DNA of 64,000 nucleotides from Amycolatopsis saalfeldensis (GTDB lineage Bacteria > Actinomycetota > Actinomycetes > Mycobacteriales > Pseudonocardiaceae): assembly GCF_900110575.1 (NCBI RefSeq), contig NZ_FOEF01000003.1:248001-312000 (forward strand), given 5' to 3'. The translations under genes were made by a program, and so were the position numbers. The notes beneath the pieces are model-generated. The model searched no databases and was not told where the DNA came from. It was given only the letters and a program-made list of their open reading frames with translations. This document shows, piece by piece, positions 16,900 to 24,988 of this stretch (within the stretch, counting starts at the first letter, position 1; every line of letters begins with the position of its first letter).

Positions 16900-17403
16900 T
16901 CAGAACCGGCGCGTGAACGGCAGCGGCTTGCGCATCCGGATCAGCAGCAGCAACGGCACCAGCACGTACGGCAGGTTGAAGGCGAGGAACTTGCCCGGGT
17001 TCCCGGTGCGCATCGCCGGGTCGCCGAAGAACTCCACGCCGAACACCACCACGCCGGTGAGTGTGACGATCATCGTCGCGTAGATGACCGCGAACAGCTG
17101 GATCCAGTTCCGCCCGGTCAGCAGGCAGTACACGAGCAGCACGTAGAACGGCATGTAGACGAAGGCCGAGAGGCCCGTGACGATCCGCATCCAGTCCGGC
17201 GGGTGCATGAACAGCACGTCGGCGTCGTGGGCATACCAGTAGTTGGACTGCACGAAGAAGTTCGAGGACGGCTGCGAGAAGTCCACGCCGACGGTCGGCA
17301 GCAGGTCGCTGATCAGCGACGTCACCGTGAACGCGGCGAACAGGACCGCGAAGAAGATGTCGGCCCGGCGGGTCTTCAGCGGCAGGTTCGCGGGCGCGGT
17401 CAT
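16900..17403 (-). CDS. Four-helix membrane protein, possibly EXPERA-like
   Basis: A 167-residue protein with four hydrophobic segments (FFAVLFAAFTVTSLI, VYMPFYVLLVYCLL, FAVIYATMIVTLTGVVVFG and LAFNLPYVLVPLLLLI). The architecture, with polar residues around HPPDWMRIV and a Pro-rich last helix, resembles the EXPERA/emopamil-binding fold that binds sterol-like ligands, but this is a weak resemblance. It lies next to a DUF1295 protein of the steroid-reductase-like fold, transcribed divergently. No enzymatic motif is recognised. Confidence 0.6.
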   Translation of the reverse strand: MTAPANLPLKTRRADIFFAVLFAAFTVTSLISDLLPTVGVDFSQPSSNFFVQSNYWYAHDADVLFMHPPDWMRIVTGLSAFVYMPFYVLLVYCLLTGRNWIQLFAVIYATMIVTLTGVVVFGVEFFGDPAMRTGNPGKFLAFNLPYVLVPLLLLIRMRKPLPFTRRF

Positions 17404-17463
17404 GAGCGGATTCTAGGCAGGCGAGAGCGGGCCTCCCGGGCGGCGCGCCAGTAGAGTGCCCGC

Positions 17464-18276
17464 ATGAACGCGTTTCAGGTCTGCCTCTGGGTGTTCGCGG
17501 GGGTCTGCGCCGTCTGCTGGCTGTTGTCGGTGATCACGCGGGAGTACTCGTGGGTGGACCGGATCTGGTCGCTCGTGCCGGTGGCCTACGTCGCGATCTT
17601 CGCCGGCGCCGCCGGGTTCGCCGACCCGCGGCTGGACGTGATGTTCGTCCTCGTGGCGCTGTGGGGCGCGAGGCTGACCTTCAACTTCGCGCGCAAGGGC
17701 GGCTACGCGCGCGGCGGCGAGGACTACCGGTGGGCGGTACTGCGCGCGAAGATGCGGCCCTGGCAGTTCCAGCTGTTCAACCTCTTCTTCATCACGATCT
17801 ACCAGAACGCGATCCTGCTGCTGATCACCCTGCCCGCCTGGACCGCGCTGGAAAACCGTTCGCCGTTCGGCGCCTGGGACGTTGTGGTGGCGGTGATCGG
17901 CCTCGCCTTCCTGGCCGGCGAGACGGTGGCGGACCAGCAGCAGTGGGACTTCCACCAGTGGAAGGCGCGCGAGCAGGAAGCGGGCCGGACGCCCGACCCG
18001 CGTTTCCTGCAGCGCGGGCTGTTCCGCTTCTCGCGGCACCCGAACTTCTTCTTCGAGCAGGCCCAGTGGTGGATGGTGTGCTTCCTCGGCGTTGCCGCCG
18101 CCGCGGCGGTCACCTGGACGATCGCCGGCGCGGTCCTGCTGACCCTGCTCTTCGTCGGCTCCACCGTGTTCACCGAGAGCATCACGCGCGGCCGCTACCC
18201 GGAGTACGCCGACTACCAGCGCCGGACGTCGCCGATCGTGCCGTGGTGGCCGCGGCGTGCCGCAGCCGGGGCCTGA
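17464..18276 (+). CDS. DUF1295 (steroid 5-alpha-reductase-like) membrane protein
   Basis: A 270-residue protein with about seven hydrophobic helices. The conserved DUF1295 features are present: YSWVDRIWSLVP near the N-terminus, GARLTFNFARKGGY, QQQWDFHQWK, FRFSRHPNFFFEQ and PEYADYQRRTSPIVPW near the end. The family shares the fold of steroid 5-alpha-reductases and isoprenylcysteine methyltransferases, and most members have no proven substrate. ATG start, 60 nt from the divergent EXPERA-like gene. Confidence 0.85.
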   Translation: MNAFQVCLWVFAGVCAVCWLLSVITREYSWVDRIWSLVPVAYVAIFAGAAGFADPRLDVMFVLVALWGARLTFNFARKGGYARGGEDYRWAVLRAKMRPWQFQLFNLFFITIYQNAILLLITLPAWTALENRSPFGAWDVVVAVIGLAFLAGETVADQQQWDFHQWKAREQEAGRTPDPRFLQRGLFRFSRHPNFFFEQAQWWMVCFLGVAAAAAVTWTIAGAVLLTLLFVGSTVFTESITRGRYPEYADYQRRTSPIVPWWPRRAAAGA

Positions 18277-18282
18277 AGCCGC

Positions 18283-18612
18283 TCAGGCGTTGCGGGGCTT
18301 CAATTCCGCCATGTCGCCGAAGTCCTCGCCGGGCACCTGGGTGTTGATGATCCGCGGCGTCGCGGAGATCGCGTCCGGCAGCGTGGCCATCGCGGTCTTG
18401 AAGTGCGCCGAGCTGACGTGCGCCACCGCCGCTTCCTGATCGCGGTAGCCCTCCACCACCACCCATTCGTTCGGGTCGTCGGCGCTGCGTGACCAGTCGA
18501 AGAAGAGGTTGCCCGGCTCCGCGCGGACGCCGGCGGTGAAGTCCGCGACGATCGAAAGCCAGTCGTCGCTCTTCTCCGGCAGCACAGGGAACTTGACGAC
18601 GATGAAGATCAT
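18283..18612 (-). CDS. Antibiotic biosynthesis monooxygenase (ABM) domain protein
   Basis: A 109-residue single-domain protein starting MIFIVVKFPVLPEKSDDW. The pattern EPGNLFFDWSRS, WVVVEGYRD and AHVSSAHFKTAM is the dimeric alpha/beta-barrel ABM fold. Family members include quinone-forming monooxygenases and small-molecule binding proteins, so no reaction can be assigned. AAAGGA precedes the ATG. It is convergent with the DUF1295 gene, 6 nt apart. Confidence 0.82.
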   Translation of the reverse strand: MIFIVVKFPVLPEKSDDWLSIVADFTAGVRAEPGNLFFDWSRSADDPNEWVVVEGYRDQEAAVAHVSSAHFKTAMATLPDAISATPRIINTQVPGEDFGDMAELKPRNA

Positions 18613-18803
18613 GGCAGCGGTCCTTTCGCGAGCGGGAATCCGGCACCCCATCCTCCACCGGCGGGCGCGGGCCCGCGATCGGACCGCGGGAGTGATCCGG
18701 CGCACACCCCCTCCGAAGAGGTGAACTAAACTCGGGTTTTCGCCGTCATACCGGCGATTTCCGGCGAGGGGGCGGAATCCACGACGAACTGGGGGTTTGA
18801 CTC

Positions 18804-19187
18804 ATGATCGGTTTCGAGACCGACCTCGACGACTTGCGCGGCGCTTCGGGGCTGGTGGGCAAGGCGGGCGACGGCGCCACCGCGGCGCGCGACGGCGTCA
18901 AGAAGCTCGACGTCCCGGGCTCTTCGGGGCCCGCGGACCTGATCGATTCGCTGATGCCGTTCGGCGGCGGCGCGCAGACCGCGTTCGGCCGCTCGCTCGG
19001 GATGCGCGACGTGAAGTCGGCCTACGAGTACCACCGGCAGAAGGTGGAGGAGGCGCTGGCGAAGCTGGCGTTCACCACCCAGCAGTCGAGCCGGGCGCTG
19101 CTCGAGGTCGCGGACCTGTACGAGGAGGCGGACGCGGACGCGAAGACCCGCGTGAACCGCGCGGCCGCGCAGCTGGAGGGGAACTGA
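18804..19187 (+). CDS. EspC-like type VII secretion-associated protein
   Basis: A 127-residue, mostly alpha-helical acidic protein without a signal peptide. It has Ser/Gly-rich linkers in the first half and a long helix (YHRQKVEEALAKLAFTTQQS) ending in a YEEADADAK segment. That tail resembles the YxxxD/E export signal of type VII substrates and the EspC/ESX family, and the next gene two bases downstream encodes a WXG100-like protein. The assignment is by architecture and context. Confidence 0.6.
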   Translation: MIGFETDLDDLRGASGLVGKAGDGATAARDGVKKLDVPGSSGPADLIDSLMPFGGGAQTAFGRSLGMRDVKSAYEYHRQKVEEALAKLAFTTQQSSRALLEVADLYEEADADAKTRVNRAAAQLEGN

Positions 19188-19188
19188 C

Positions 19189-20223
19189 ATGGGCGACGAC
19201 TACTTCGGCATCCAGTCCTCCTCCGGCGACGAGGACCGCTCGGCGCTGCTCGAGGGCATCAGCGACGACCTGCTCGACGGCGCCAACGACGCGCTCGACG
19301 GCCTGCTGGCGCTGAAGTACGGCGACTGGATGGCCTACAACATGATGGAGGGCCTCTACGAACAGCAGCAGGAGGCGATCGCGGACGTCTTCCGGGAGTT
19401 CTCCGAGGCCGACATCGAGCCGGACTCCGCGGACGGCCTCCAGTCCATGGTCAACAGCTACGAGCAGGTCTGGAAGACGTTCGGCAACGAGCCGCTGACC
19501 GACCTCACCCGGGCGCGCCAGCAGATGGAGTCGTGGCGCGGCACGGCCGCCGAGAACGTCAAGACCTACCTCGACGAGCTGCACGCGACCTACGACCGGA
19601 TGGCGACGGAGATCTCGGTGCTGGAGAGCGGCGTCATCGCGGCGCGCGACGCCGTGTGGGGCGCCCGTTCGGACCTCAACAGCCTCGCGGCCACGTTCAA
19701 GGACACCGCGCAGAAGTGGGCTGAGGAAAAGTCGAAGCAGGGCGAGATCTCGTGGTCGCGGGTGCTCGCGGCGGCCTTCGTCACGACGCTGACGACGATG
19801 CTGGTCGTCGCGGCCGCGCCCGCCGCCGCGGGGGTGACGGTCACCCTCGCCGCCAAGGGCATCCAGGCCGCGGCCGCCGGTGCCGGCGCGGGGCTCAACG
19901 AGCTGGTCGCCGAGCAGGGCGCCGCGGTCGAAGGCAGCAGTGCCAAGGAGATCTACGAGAGCTTCTTCGACCACGTCGACAAGATCCGGACCGGGATGCA
20001 GAGCTCTTCGGGCCGGCTGGCCGCGAACATCCGCGCGCACGGCGACCAGCTGCCGAAGATCCCGGCCCCGCCGGACGTGAGCCCCGGCGACTCGTTCGAC
20101 CCGGGCAACTTCGAGACCTCGAACACCCCGAAGGGCACGGAGGACAAGGTGCGCCGGGAGAACGTCGACATCGCGCCGGACGGCGGCCTGTCCCGCCCGA
20201 TGTCCCCGGGCACGCTCGGCTGA
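19189..20223 (+). CDS. WXG100-like type VII secretion protein with C-terminal extension
   Basis: A 344-residue protein. The central helical hairpin has WRG in MESWRGTAAENVKTY, the WXG turn of ESX proteins, and the following helix bears YLDELHATYDRMATE. A hydrophobic segment follows (about residues 190-225, VLAAAFVTTLTTMLVVAAAP and on), then a hydrophilic tail rich in Pro and Asp. It starts 1 nt after the EspC-like stop and ends sharing one base with the next ATG, so it forms a three-gene operon. No toxin motif is recognised in the tail; it looks like a secreted or membrane-associated ESX substrate. Confidence 0.65.
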   Translation: MGDDYFGIQSSSGDEDRSALLEGISDDLLDGANDALDGLLALKYGDWMAYNMMEGLYEQQQEAIADVFREFSEADIEPDSADGLQSMVNSYEQVWKTFGNEPLTDLTRARQQMESWRGTAAENVKTYLDELHATYDRMATEISVLESGVIAARDAVWGARSDLNSLAATFKDTAQKWAEEKSKQGEISWSRVLAAAFVTTLTTMLVVAAAPAAAGVTVTLAAKGIQAAAAGAGAGLNELVAEQGAAVEGSSAKEIYESFFDHVDKIRTGMQSSSGRLAANIRAHGDQLPKIPAPPDVSPGDSFDPGNFETSNTPKGTEDKVRRENVDIAPDGGLSRPMSPGTLG

Positions 20224-20708
20224 TGACCCCGCCGCCTCCGGACCGCGATTCGCTCGTGACCGCCCTGTCCGCGCTGTCGGCCGACGTCACGTCGCCCGAC
20301 GGCGCGGCGGGCGTCTCGGTGAACACCGACGGCGTGCTGACCGCGCTGCGCCTGTCGGACGCCGTGCGGGAGATGTCCCCGCACGAGATCGCGGAGCTGG
20401 TGCTCCGGACGTACGCCGAGGCGCAGCGCATTTCGGCCCGCCGCACGGGGGAGCTGCTGGCGCCGCTGGGCACGACGGGTTACCTGATGGACCGCCTGCG
20501 CTGGCGGGCCGGGTTTTCGCCGGAGATCCCCGAAAACGAGGTCGCCGCCGAAGATCCGGCCACCGGGGATTCCGCGCCGGGGCCCGCTTTCCCCGGCGAG
20601 TACCTCCGCGACCGTTCGGGCGACGTGGCTCCGGCGCCGCCCGAGCCCGGCCCGGTCGCGGACGAGGACTGGTACGGCAAGGGCGTGCGCTTCGACCAGG
20701 CCTGGTGA
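20223..20708 (+). CDS. YbaB/EbfC-like protein associated with type VII genes
   Basis: A 161-residue protein. The first about 85 residues read ADVTSPDGAAGVSVNTDGVL, then LRLSDAVREMSPHEIAELVL, like the YbaB/EbfC nucleoid-associated fold found beside actinobacterial ESX genes. The remainder is a disordered Pro/Glu/Asp-rich tail. The ATG overlaps the previous stop (TGATG). Function in DNA binding or in handling the ESX substrate is unproven. Confidence 0.6.
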   Translation: MTPPPPDRDSLVTALSALSADVTSPDGAAGVSVNTDGVLTALRLSDAVREMSPHEIAELVLRTYAEAQRISARRTGELLAPLGTTGYLMDRLRWRAGFSPEIPENEVAAEDPATGDSAPGPAFPGEYLRDRSGDVAPAPPEPGPVADEDWYGKGVRFDQAW

Positions 20709-20739
20709 CCGGCCCGGCCATTTCGTCCTTAAAGGACGG

Positions 20740-21225
20740 TCAGGGGGTGAACGACGTCGCCGGCGCGCCACCGCCGGTCTGCGGCGCTCCGGCCGGGCGG
20801 ACCGCGACCTGGTGGTGCTTGGCGGGAGGGGCAGAAGGCCTGCTCGGCCGCGAAGAAGGCGGCGGGGTGGGCGAAGAAGTCGGCGGGGTGCCGGTGATCG
20901 TGAACGTGCCCGTCGCGACCCGGCCGTCCGTGCAGGTGAACGTGGCGGTGTAGTGGCCGGGACGGGTGCCGGCCTTGCCTTTGCCGCCGGCATAACCGAA
21001 GTTGCCACCGTCGGTCCAGATGATCGGAGCGGCGAAGCCGGGTGACGTGACGGGGCCCGCCGGACTGCAGCCACCGCCCTGCGCGGCGTAGGTCTCGACG
21101 TGCATTTCGCCGCCCGGCGCCACTTCCGCGGGCCACAGGGACCAGCCGACGCTCGTCGGTGCGGCGGTGGGACTGAGCAGGGTCGAGCCCAGCAGGGCCG
21201 CGCCGGTGATGAGTTCCGTGAACAT
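20740..21225 (-). CDS. Small secreted protein with Ser/Pro-rich tail
   Basis: A 161-residue protein. The N-terminus MFTELITGAALLGSTLLSPT looks like a short signal peptide. The globular part has PGGEMHVETYAAQGGGCS and YTATFTCTDGRVATGTF, an immunoglobulin-like beta-sandwich pattern with two Cys that could pair. The last 45 residues are Thr/Pro/Ser-rich. AGGAAA precedes the ATG. It is convergent with the YbaB-like gene; a 15-nt palindrome CGTCCTTAAAGGACG (20724-20738) lies in the gap. No specific function is recognised. Confidence 0.65.
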   Translation of the reverse strand: MFTELITGAALLGSTLLSPTAAPTSVGWSLWPAEVAPGGEMHVETYAAQGGGCSPAGPVTSPGFAAPIIWTDGGNFGYAGGKGKAGTRPGHYTATFTCTDGRVATGTFTITGTPPTSSPTPPPSSRPSRPSAPPAKHHQVAVRPAGAPQTGGGAPATSFTP

Positions 21226-21281
21226 GGTTTCCTGCCCCTCCGTTGTGCCGTTCTCACGCACGGGGGAGGACAACGGTTGCC

Positions 21282-21833
21282 TCAGCGGTCGTAGTAGGAC
21301 GACGGCGGCTGCGGCGGCTCGTTCCACTGCCGGGTCGGGGCGTCGGCGGCGCGGGTCTCGCGGCGCTTGCGGTGGTGCAGGGTGCGCGCGTTCGCGGCCA
21401 TGCTGTTCACCACGATCGCGATCACCAGCCCGATCACCAGGTTGATCACGGCCGTCGCGATCTTCGCGCTCTGCTCGACCGTGAGGGTCAGGGGCAGCAC
21501 GACCGCGATGAGCGTCACCAGCACCATGATCCAGCCGAAGAACTGCCCCGGCGCGGGCGTCGCGACGCTCAGCAGGTGCATCAGCCCGGTGGCGAGCAGC
21601 GCGGCGACGGCGGCGGAGATCGCGTACGTCGGGGTGCTCGCGTTCCCCCAGATGCCCTCGCCCTTGGGCGCGAGCACCGGCACTTCGAACAGGCCGCGGG
21701 CGATCAGCAGGCCGACGATGGCGACCAGCGCGGCCACCACCGCCGTCGCGACGCCGCCCGCCCACAGCCTGGCCGCGTCCACCCCCGTCCGGACGTCGCG
21801 GTCGTAACCGCCGTTCTGCGGGTACTGGGCCAT
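21282..21833 (-). CDS. Four-helix membrane protein (DUF6069-like)
   Basis: A 183-residue protein. Four hydrophobic stretches are evident (VATAVVAALVAIVGLLIARG, ISAAVAALLATGLMHLL, FFGWIMVLVTLIAVVLPL and IATAVINLVIGLVIAIVV), with GTPYAI-like and SVATPAPGQFFGW loops and a basic, Pro-rich cytoplasmic tail. The pattern matches the actinobacterial DUF6069 membrane family. It lies about 50 nt upstream of the secreted protein gene on the same strand and may be co-transcribed. Function unknown. Confidence 0.65.
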   Translation of the reverse strand: MAQYPQNGGYDRDVRTGVDAARLWAGGVATAVVAALVAIVGLLIARGLFEVPVLAPKGEGIWGNASTPTYAISAAVAALLATGLMHLLSVATPAPGQFFGWIMVLVTLIAVVLPLTLTVEQSAKIATAVINLVIGLVIAIVVNSMAANARTLHHRKRRETRAADAPTRQWNEPPQPPSSYYDR

Positions 21834-21877
21834 CACGGATCCCTCCGTTGCGCGAGCCGTACCGGGCCATTGTCCCG

Positions 21878-22474
21878 CTATCCGGCCGCGGGCGCTTGTT
21901 CCGACGCCCCGGAGGCCCCGGGCTCCGGCAGGCCGCGCAGGCGGAACGCCAGCACGATCAGCATGACCCCGTACAGCACCGCGTAAATCCCGATCAGCAC
22001 GGCGATCCCGAGCACGCCCGCGATGGGGTGCACGAGCACCAGCACCCCGGCGAGCACGCTCAGCGCGCCGGCGACGATGAGGAACGCCTCGCCGGTGATC
22101 TGCTTGCGCAGCCGCACCGCCGCGACGATCTCCGCGATGCCGGTGACCACCGCCCACGCGCCCACCAGCGTCGCCAGCACGAGCACGGTCGTGCCCGGCC
22201 ACACCAGCGCGAGCACCCCCGCGATCACGCCGAGCGCACCGAGCAGCCCGTACGCGGCCCGTTGCGCGCCGTCTCCCGGCCGGAACGCCTGCACGATCGC
22301 GCTGATGCCGTCGAAAAGCGCGTACACCCCGAAGACGATCGCGAGCGCCAGCACGGTGACGCCAGGCCAAACCAGGGTGAGGATGCCGAAGAGCACCGCG
22401 AAGGCCCCGCGGGCCGCGACCAGCGGCCAGGCCCGGCGGGGGTCGAGGGCGGATGCGGCCATGAACGCGGACAT
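21878..22474 (-). CDS. HdeD family (DUF308) membrane protein
   Basis: A 198-residue protein built of three internally repeated helical hairpins. Each has a variant of FGxLTLVWPGVTVLALA (seen as LTLVWPGVTVLALAIVFG, LALVWPGTTVLVLATLVG and LVLVHPIAGVLGIAVLIG), the hallmark of the HdeD/DUF308 family. The basic N-terminus precedes the first helix. In enterobacteria HdeD relates to acid resistance; in actinomycetes the role is not established. Confidence 0.85.
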   Translation of the reverse strand: MSAFMAASALDPRRAWPLVAARGAFAVLFGILTLVWPGVTVLALAIVFGVYALFDGISAIVQAFRPGDGAQRAAYGLLGALGVIAGVLALVWPGTTVLVLATLVGAWAVVTGIAEIVAAVRLRKQITGEAFLIVAGALSVLAGVLVLVHPIAGVLGIAVLIGIYAVLYGVMLIVLAFRLRGLPEPGASGASEQAPAAG

Positions 22475-22576
22475 GTGCGGCTCCCAGGAGAGGACGAAGA
22501 CCTGGGAAAACGCTAGCAGCGCGAGGAGTCCGGGGCACTGCTCCGGTATTCACCCGATAGGTGTCCGAAATGGACG

Positions 22577-23740
22577 TCAGCCGGTCACCGGCAGTGCGGT
22601 GAGGCGCCAGGTGCCGGGGTCGGGGGCCCGGTGCGCGCCGGGCTCGGTGATCGCGAGCGAGGGGAACCGCCGCAGCACGGCGCCGAGCGCGACCTCCGTC
22701 TGGACGCGCGCGAGCGAGGCGCCGAGGCAGAAATGCGGGCCGTACGCGAAGCCGAGGTGCCCGCCGGGGGCGCGGCGGACGTCGAGGCGCTCGGGGTCGT
22801 CGAAGGCGCGGGGGTCGCGGTTGACCGCCGCGATCGACGCGGTGACGGGCTCGCCGGCGCGGATCGGCACGCCGTGCAGCTCGAGGTCTTCGGTCGCCTG
22901 CCGCGGAATCGTCAGCAGCGCGGGGCCGCACCAGCGGATCAGCTCGTCGACGGCGCCGGCCAGCAGCGCCGGGTCCGCGCGCAGGGCGGCCAGCTCGCCC
23001 GGGTGGGCCAGCAGGGCCTCGATCGCGTTCGCGATCAGGTTCGCCGGCGTCTGCCCGGCCAGCACGAGCTGCCAGACGAGCGTGACCAGTTCCCGCTCCG
23101 CGAGCCCGGCCACGGTTTTGAGCAGGGCGACCAGATCGCGGCCGGGCCCCGCGACGATCTCGCGCGCGCCGTCGATGATGCCCGGCACCGCGGCGGCGAA
23201 CCCCGGGCCCGCGCCCGCGAGGACGGTCCGGCCGTATTCGTGCCAGCGCGGCCGGTCGGCCTCGGGGACCCCGACCAGCTCGCAGATCACCTCCATCGGC
23301 AACGGCTGGGCGAAGTCCCGCAGCAGGTCCACCGGTCCGCCGGCGGGCAGGGCGGCCAGCAGCCGCTCGACGATCCGCTCGATCCGCGGCCGGAGTTCCA
23401 GCGCCCGGCGCGCGCTGAACGCGGGGGAGACGAGCCGGCGCAGGCGGCCGTGCTCCTCGCCCTCCATCTCCTGCATCGTGCGCAGGTACGGCACGCAGTG
23501 CTCGGGCACCTCGGGCCGCTGGTAGCTGGCGGCGCCGAGCGCGAACCGCGGGTCGGTGAGCATCGCGCGGGCCTCCTCGTGCCGCGTCACCACCCACATC
23601 GGGCCGAAACCGGTCAGGCGCGCCACCGGGCCGCGTTCGCGGGCGGCGCCGTACGCGGCGAACGGATCCCGCTGCACGGCCGGGTCGGTCAGGTCGATCT
23701 CGGGCACTTCGATCTCGGGCACTTCCTGGACGGGCGCCAT
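22577..23740 (-). CDS. Cytochrome P450 with atypical I-helix
   Basis: A 387-residue bacterial class I P450. The ExxR motif is DELIRW, and the haem-binding loop is FAYGPHFCLGASLAR, with Cys as the axial ligand. The I-helix reads LVLAGQTPANLIAN, where the usual A-G-x-[DE]-T is changed: the acid is Thr and the conserved Thr is Pro. The ATG at 23740 with GGGGA upstream is chosen over in-frame ATGs further upstream. It is divergent from a TetR regulator 110 nt away. Substrate unknown; no ferredoxin gene is adjacent. Confidence 0.9.
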   Translation of the reverse strand: MAPVQEVPEIEVPEIDLTDPAVQRDPFAAYGAARERGPVARLTGFGPMWVVTRHEEARAMLTDPRFALGAASYQRPEVPEHCVPYLRTMQEMEGEEHGRLRRLVSPAFSARRALELRPRIERIVERLLAALPAGGPVDLLRDFAQPLPMEVICELVGVPEADRPRWHEYGRTVLAGAGPGFAAAVPGIIDGAREIVAGPGRDLVALLKTVAGLAERELVTLVWQLVLAGQTPANLIANAIEALLAHPGELAALRADPALLAGAVDELIRWCGPALLTIPRQATEDLELHGVPIRAGEPVTASIAAVNRDPRAFDDPERLDVRRAPGGHLGFAYGPHFCLGASLARVQTEVALGAVLRRFPSLAITEPGAHRAPDPGTWRLTALPVTG

Positions 23741-23850
23741 CGGGTCCCCATTTCGCATGTTCAGATCAGATGCTCTCATCATATGCATGGTGACGGTATC
23801 TTGGGCAAGCATCCCGAGGCTTTCCGGGGTTTTCCGAGGTGAGGAGGACG

Positions 23851-24918
23851 ATGGCCCGGCTGACCAGGGCGGAGACCCAGGAACGCAACCGCGCGAAGGT
23901 GCTCGAAGCCGCGCGTGACGAGTTCGCCGAGCGGGGCTTCCGCGACGCCAAGATCGACGTCATCGCCGAGCGCGCGGAGCTGACCCGCGGTGCCGTCTAC
24001 TCGAACTTCCCCGGCAAACGGGCGTTGTACTTCGCGGTGCTGGCCGCGGCGGCTGAGCGGGATTCGGCCGGGCCGCGCAGTCAGGACCCCGCGCTCAGCC
24101 CCGCCGAAGCACTCGGCGCGCTGGCCGGCGCGTGGGTCGCCCGGCTGCCCCTGGCCACCGACCCCGGGGCGCGGCTGGGCGCCGACCTGATGCCGGAGAT
24201 CCTGGCCGACGAGCTGACCCGCCGCCCGTACGCGCAGCTGATGCGCTTCGAGGCGATCACGCTCGGGCTGGCGCTGGAACGGCTGGCACCACGGGACGGG
24301 CGGCTCGTGCGCGTCGCGGAAGCCGCGCTGACCACGCTGCACGGGGCGAGCCGGCTCGCGGCCGTGGCGCCGGGCTTCGGCGAGCCGTTCAACGTCGTGC
24401 GCGTCTGCGAGTCCTTGCCGGGGCTGGGGCTGCCCGACGAATGGCCGCCGGAGCCGCCGATCGTGGCGCAGGCGCGGCCGGTGGACGAGCGGTGGACGCC
24501 GCCTTCGGCCGTCGACTCGCTGCGGGATTCGGCCGCCGCGATGGACGGCGACGGGGTGGTGGCGGTGCTGGGCCTGCACCGGCTTTCCGCGGCGGAGGAG
24601 GCGATCCGCGCGGCTCCGGCGGGGGACTCGGTCACGATCGCCGTGGTGACGGGCGAGCCCGCCGAGCTGTCGCCGTTGACGCAGCTGGCTCTCGCCGAGC
24701 TGCGCGGCCACCTGAAGCAAGCGTTCCCGGCGTCGACGTGGCCACGGGCCCAGGTGGTCCGGGACGACGCGGGGGCGCTGGCGGCGGCCGCGGGGGTGAC
24801 GGCGGTGAGCGATGCGACCGAGACCGCCGTGCGGATCCGGGACGGGCGGATTGTGTTGCGGGCCGAGGGTTTCGGCGCTTGTCACGCCGTCGCGACCGGG
24901 GCGGTCCGGCCGGGCTGA
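23851..24918 (+). CDS. TetR family regulator with extra C-terminal domain
   Basis: A 355-residue protein, much longer than the usual 190-220. Residues 1-70 are a TetR DNA-binding domain (IDVIAERAELTRGAVYSNFP and GKRALYFAVL). A TetR-type helical domain follows to about 215. Residues about 225-355 (from VVAVLGLHRLSAAEE to GFGACHAVATG) look like an alpha/beta thioredoxin or peroxiredoxin-like fold with RIRDGRIVLRAEGFGA near the end, but without a CxxC motif. GAGGAGGA precedes the ATG. It is divergent from the P450, which it probably controls. Confidence 0.82.
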   Translation: MARLTRAETQERNRAKVLEAARDEFAERGFRDAKIDVIAERAELTRGAVYSNFPGKRALYFAVLAAAAERDSAGPRSQDPALSPAEALGALAGAWVARLPLATDPGARLGADLMPEILADELTRRPYAQLMRFEAITLGLALERLAPRDGRLVRVAEAALTTLHGASRLAAVAPGFGEPFNVVRVCESLPGLGLPDEWPPEPPIVAQARPVDERWTPPSAVDSLRDSAAAMDGDGVVAVLGLHRLSAAEEAIRAAPAGDSVTIAVVTGEPAELSPLTQLALAELRGHLKQAFPASTWPRAQVVRDDAGALAAAAGVTAVSDATETAVRIRDGRIVLRAEGFGACHAVATGAVRPG

Positions 24919-24930
24919 CCCCGGGAACGA

Positions 24931-24967
24931 GCCGGGCCGCCGGTCCACAAGGGACCGACGGCCCGGC
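24931..24967. terminator. Bidirectional hairpin between convergent genes
   Basis: A 16-bp stem with one mismatch (GCCGGGCCGCCGGTCC against GGACCGACGGCCCGGC) and a 5-nt loop separates the TetR gene from the 3' end of the protease gene. It fits a shared terminator. Confidence 0.7.
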
Positions 24968-24988
24968 CGTCTGGAAAGGACTGCAAAC

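Noticed and set aside
23765..23790. GATG-N4-CATC repeat in the P450/TetR gap as operator
   Set aside because: Arms are only 4 bp and do not extend; too weak to annotate.
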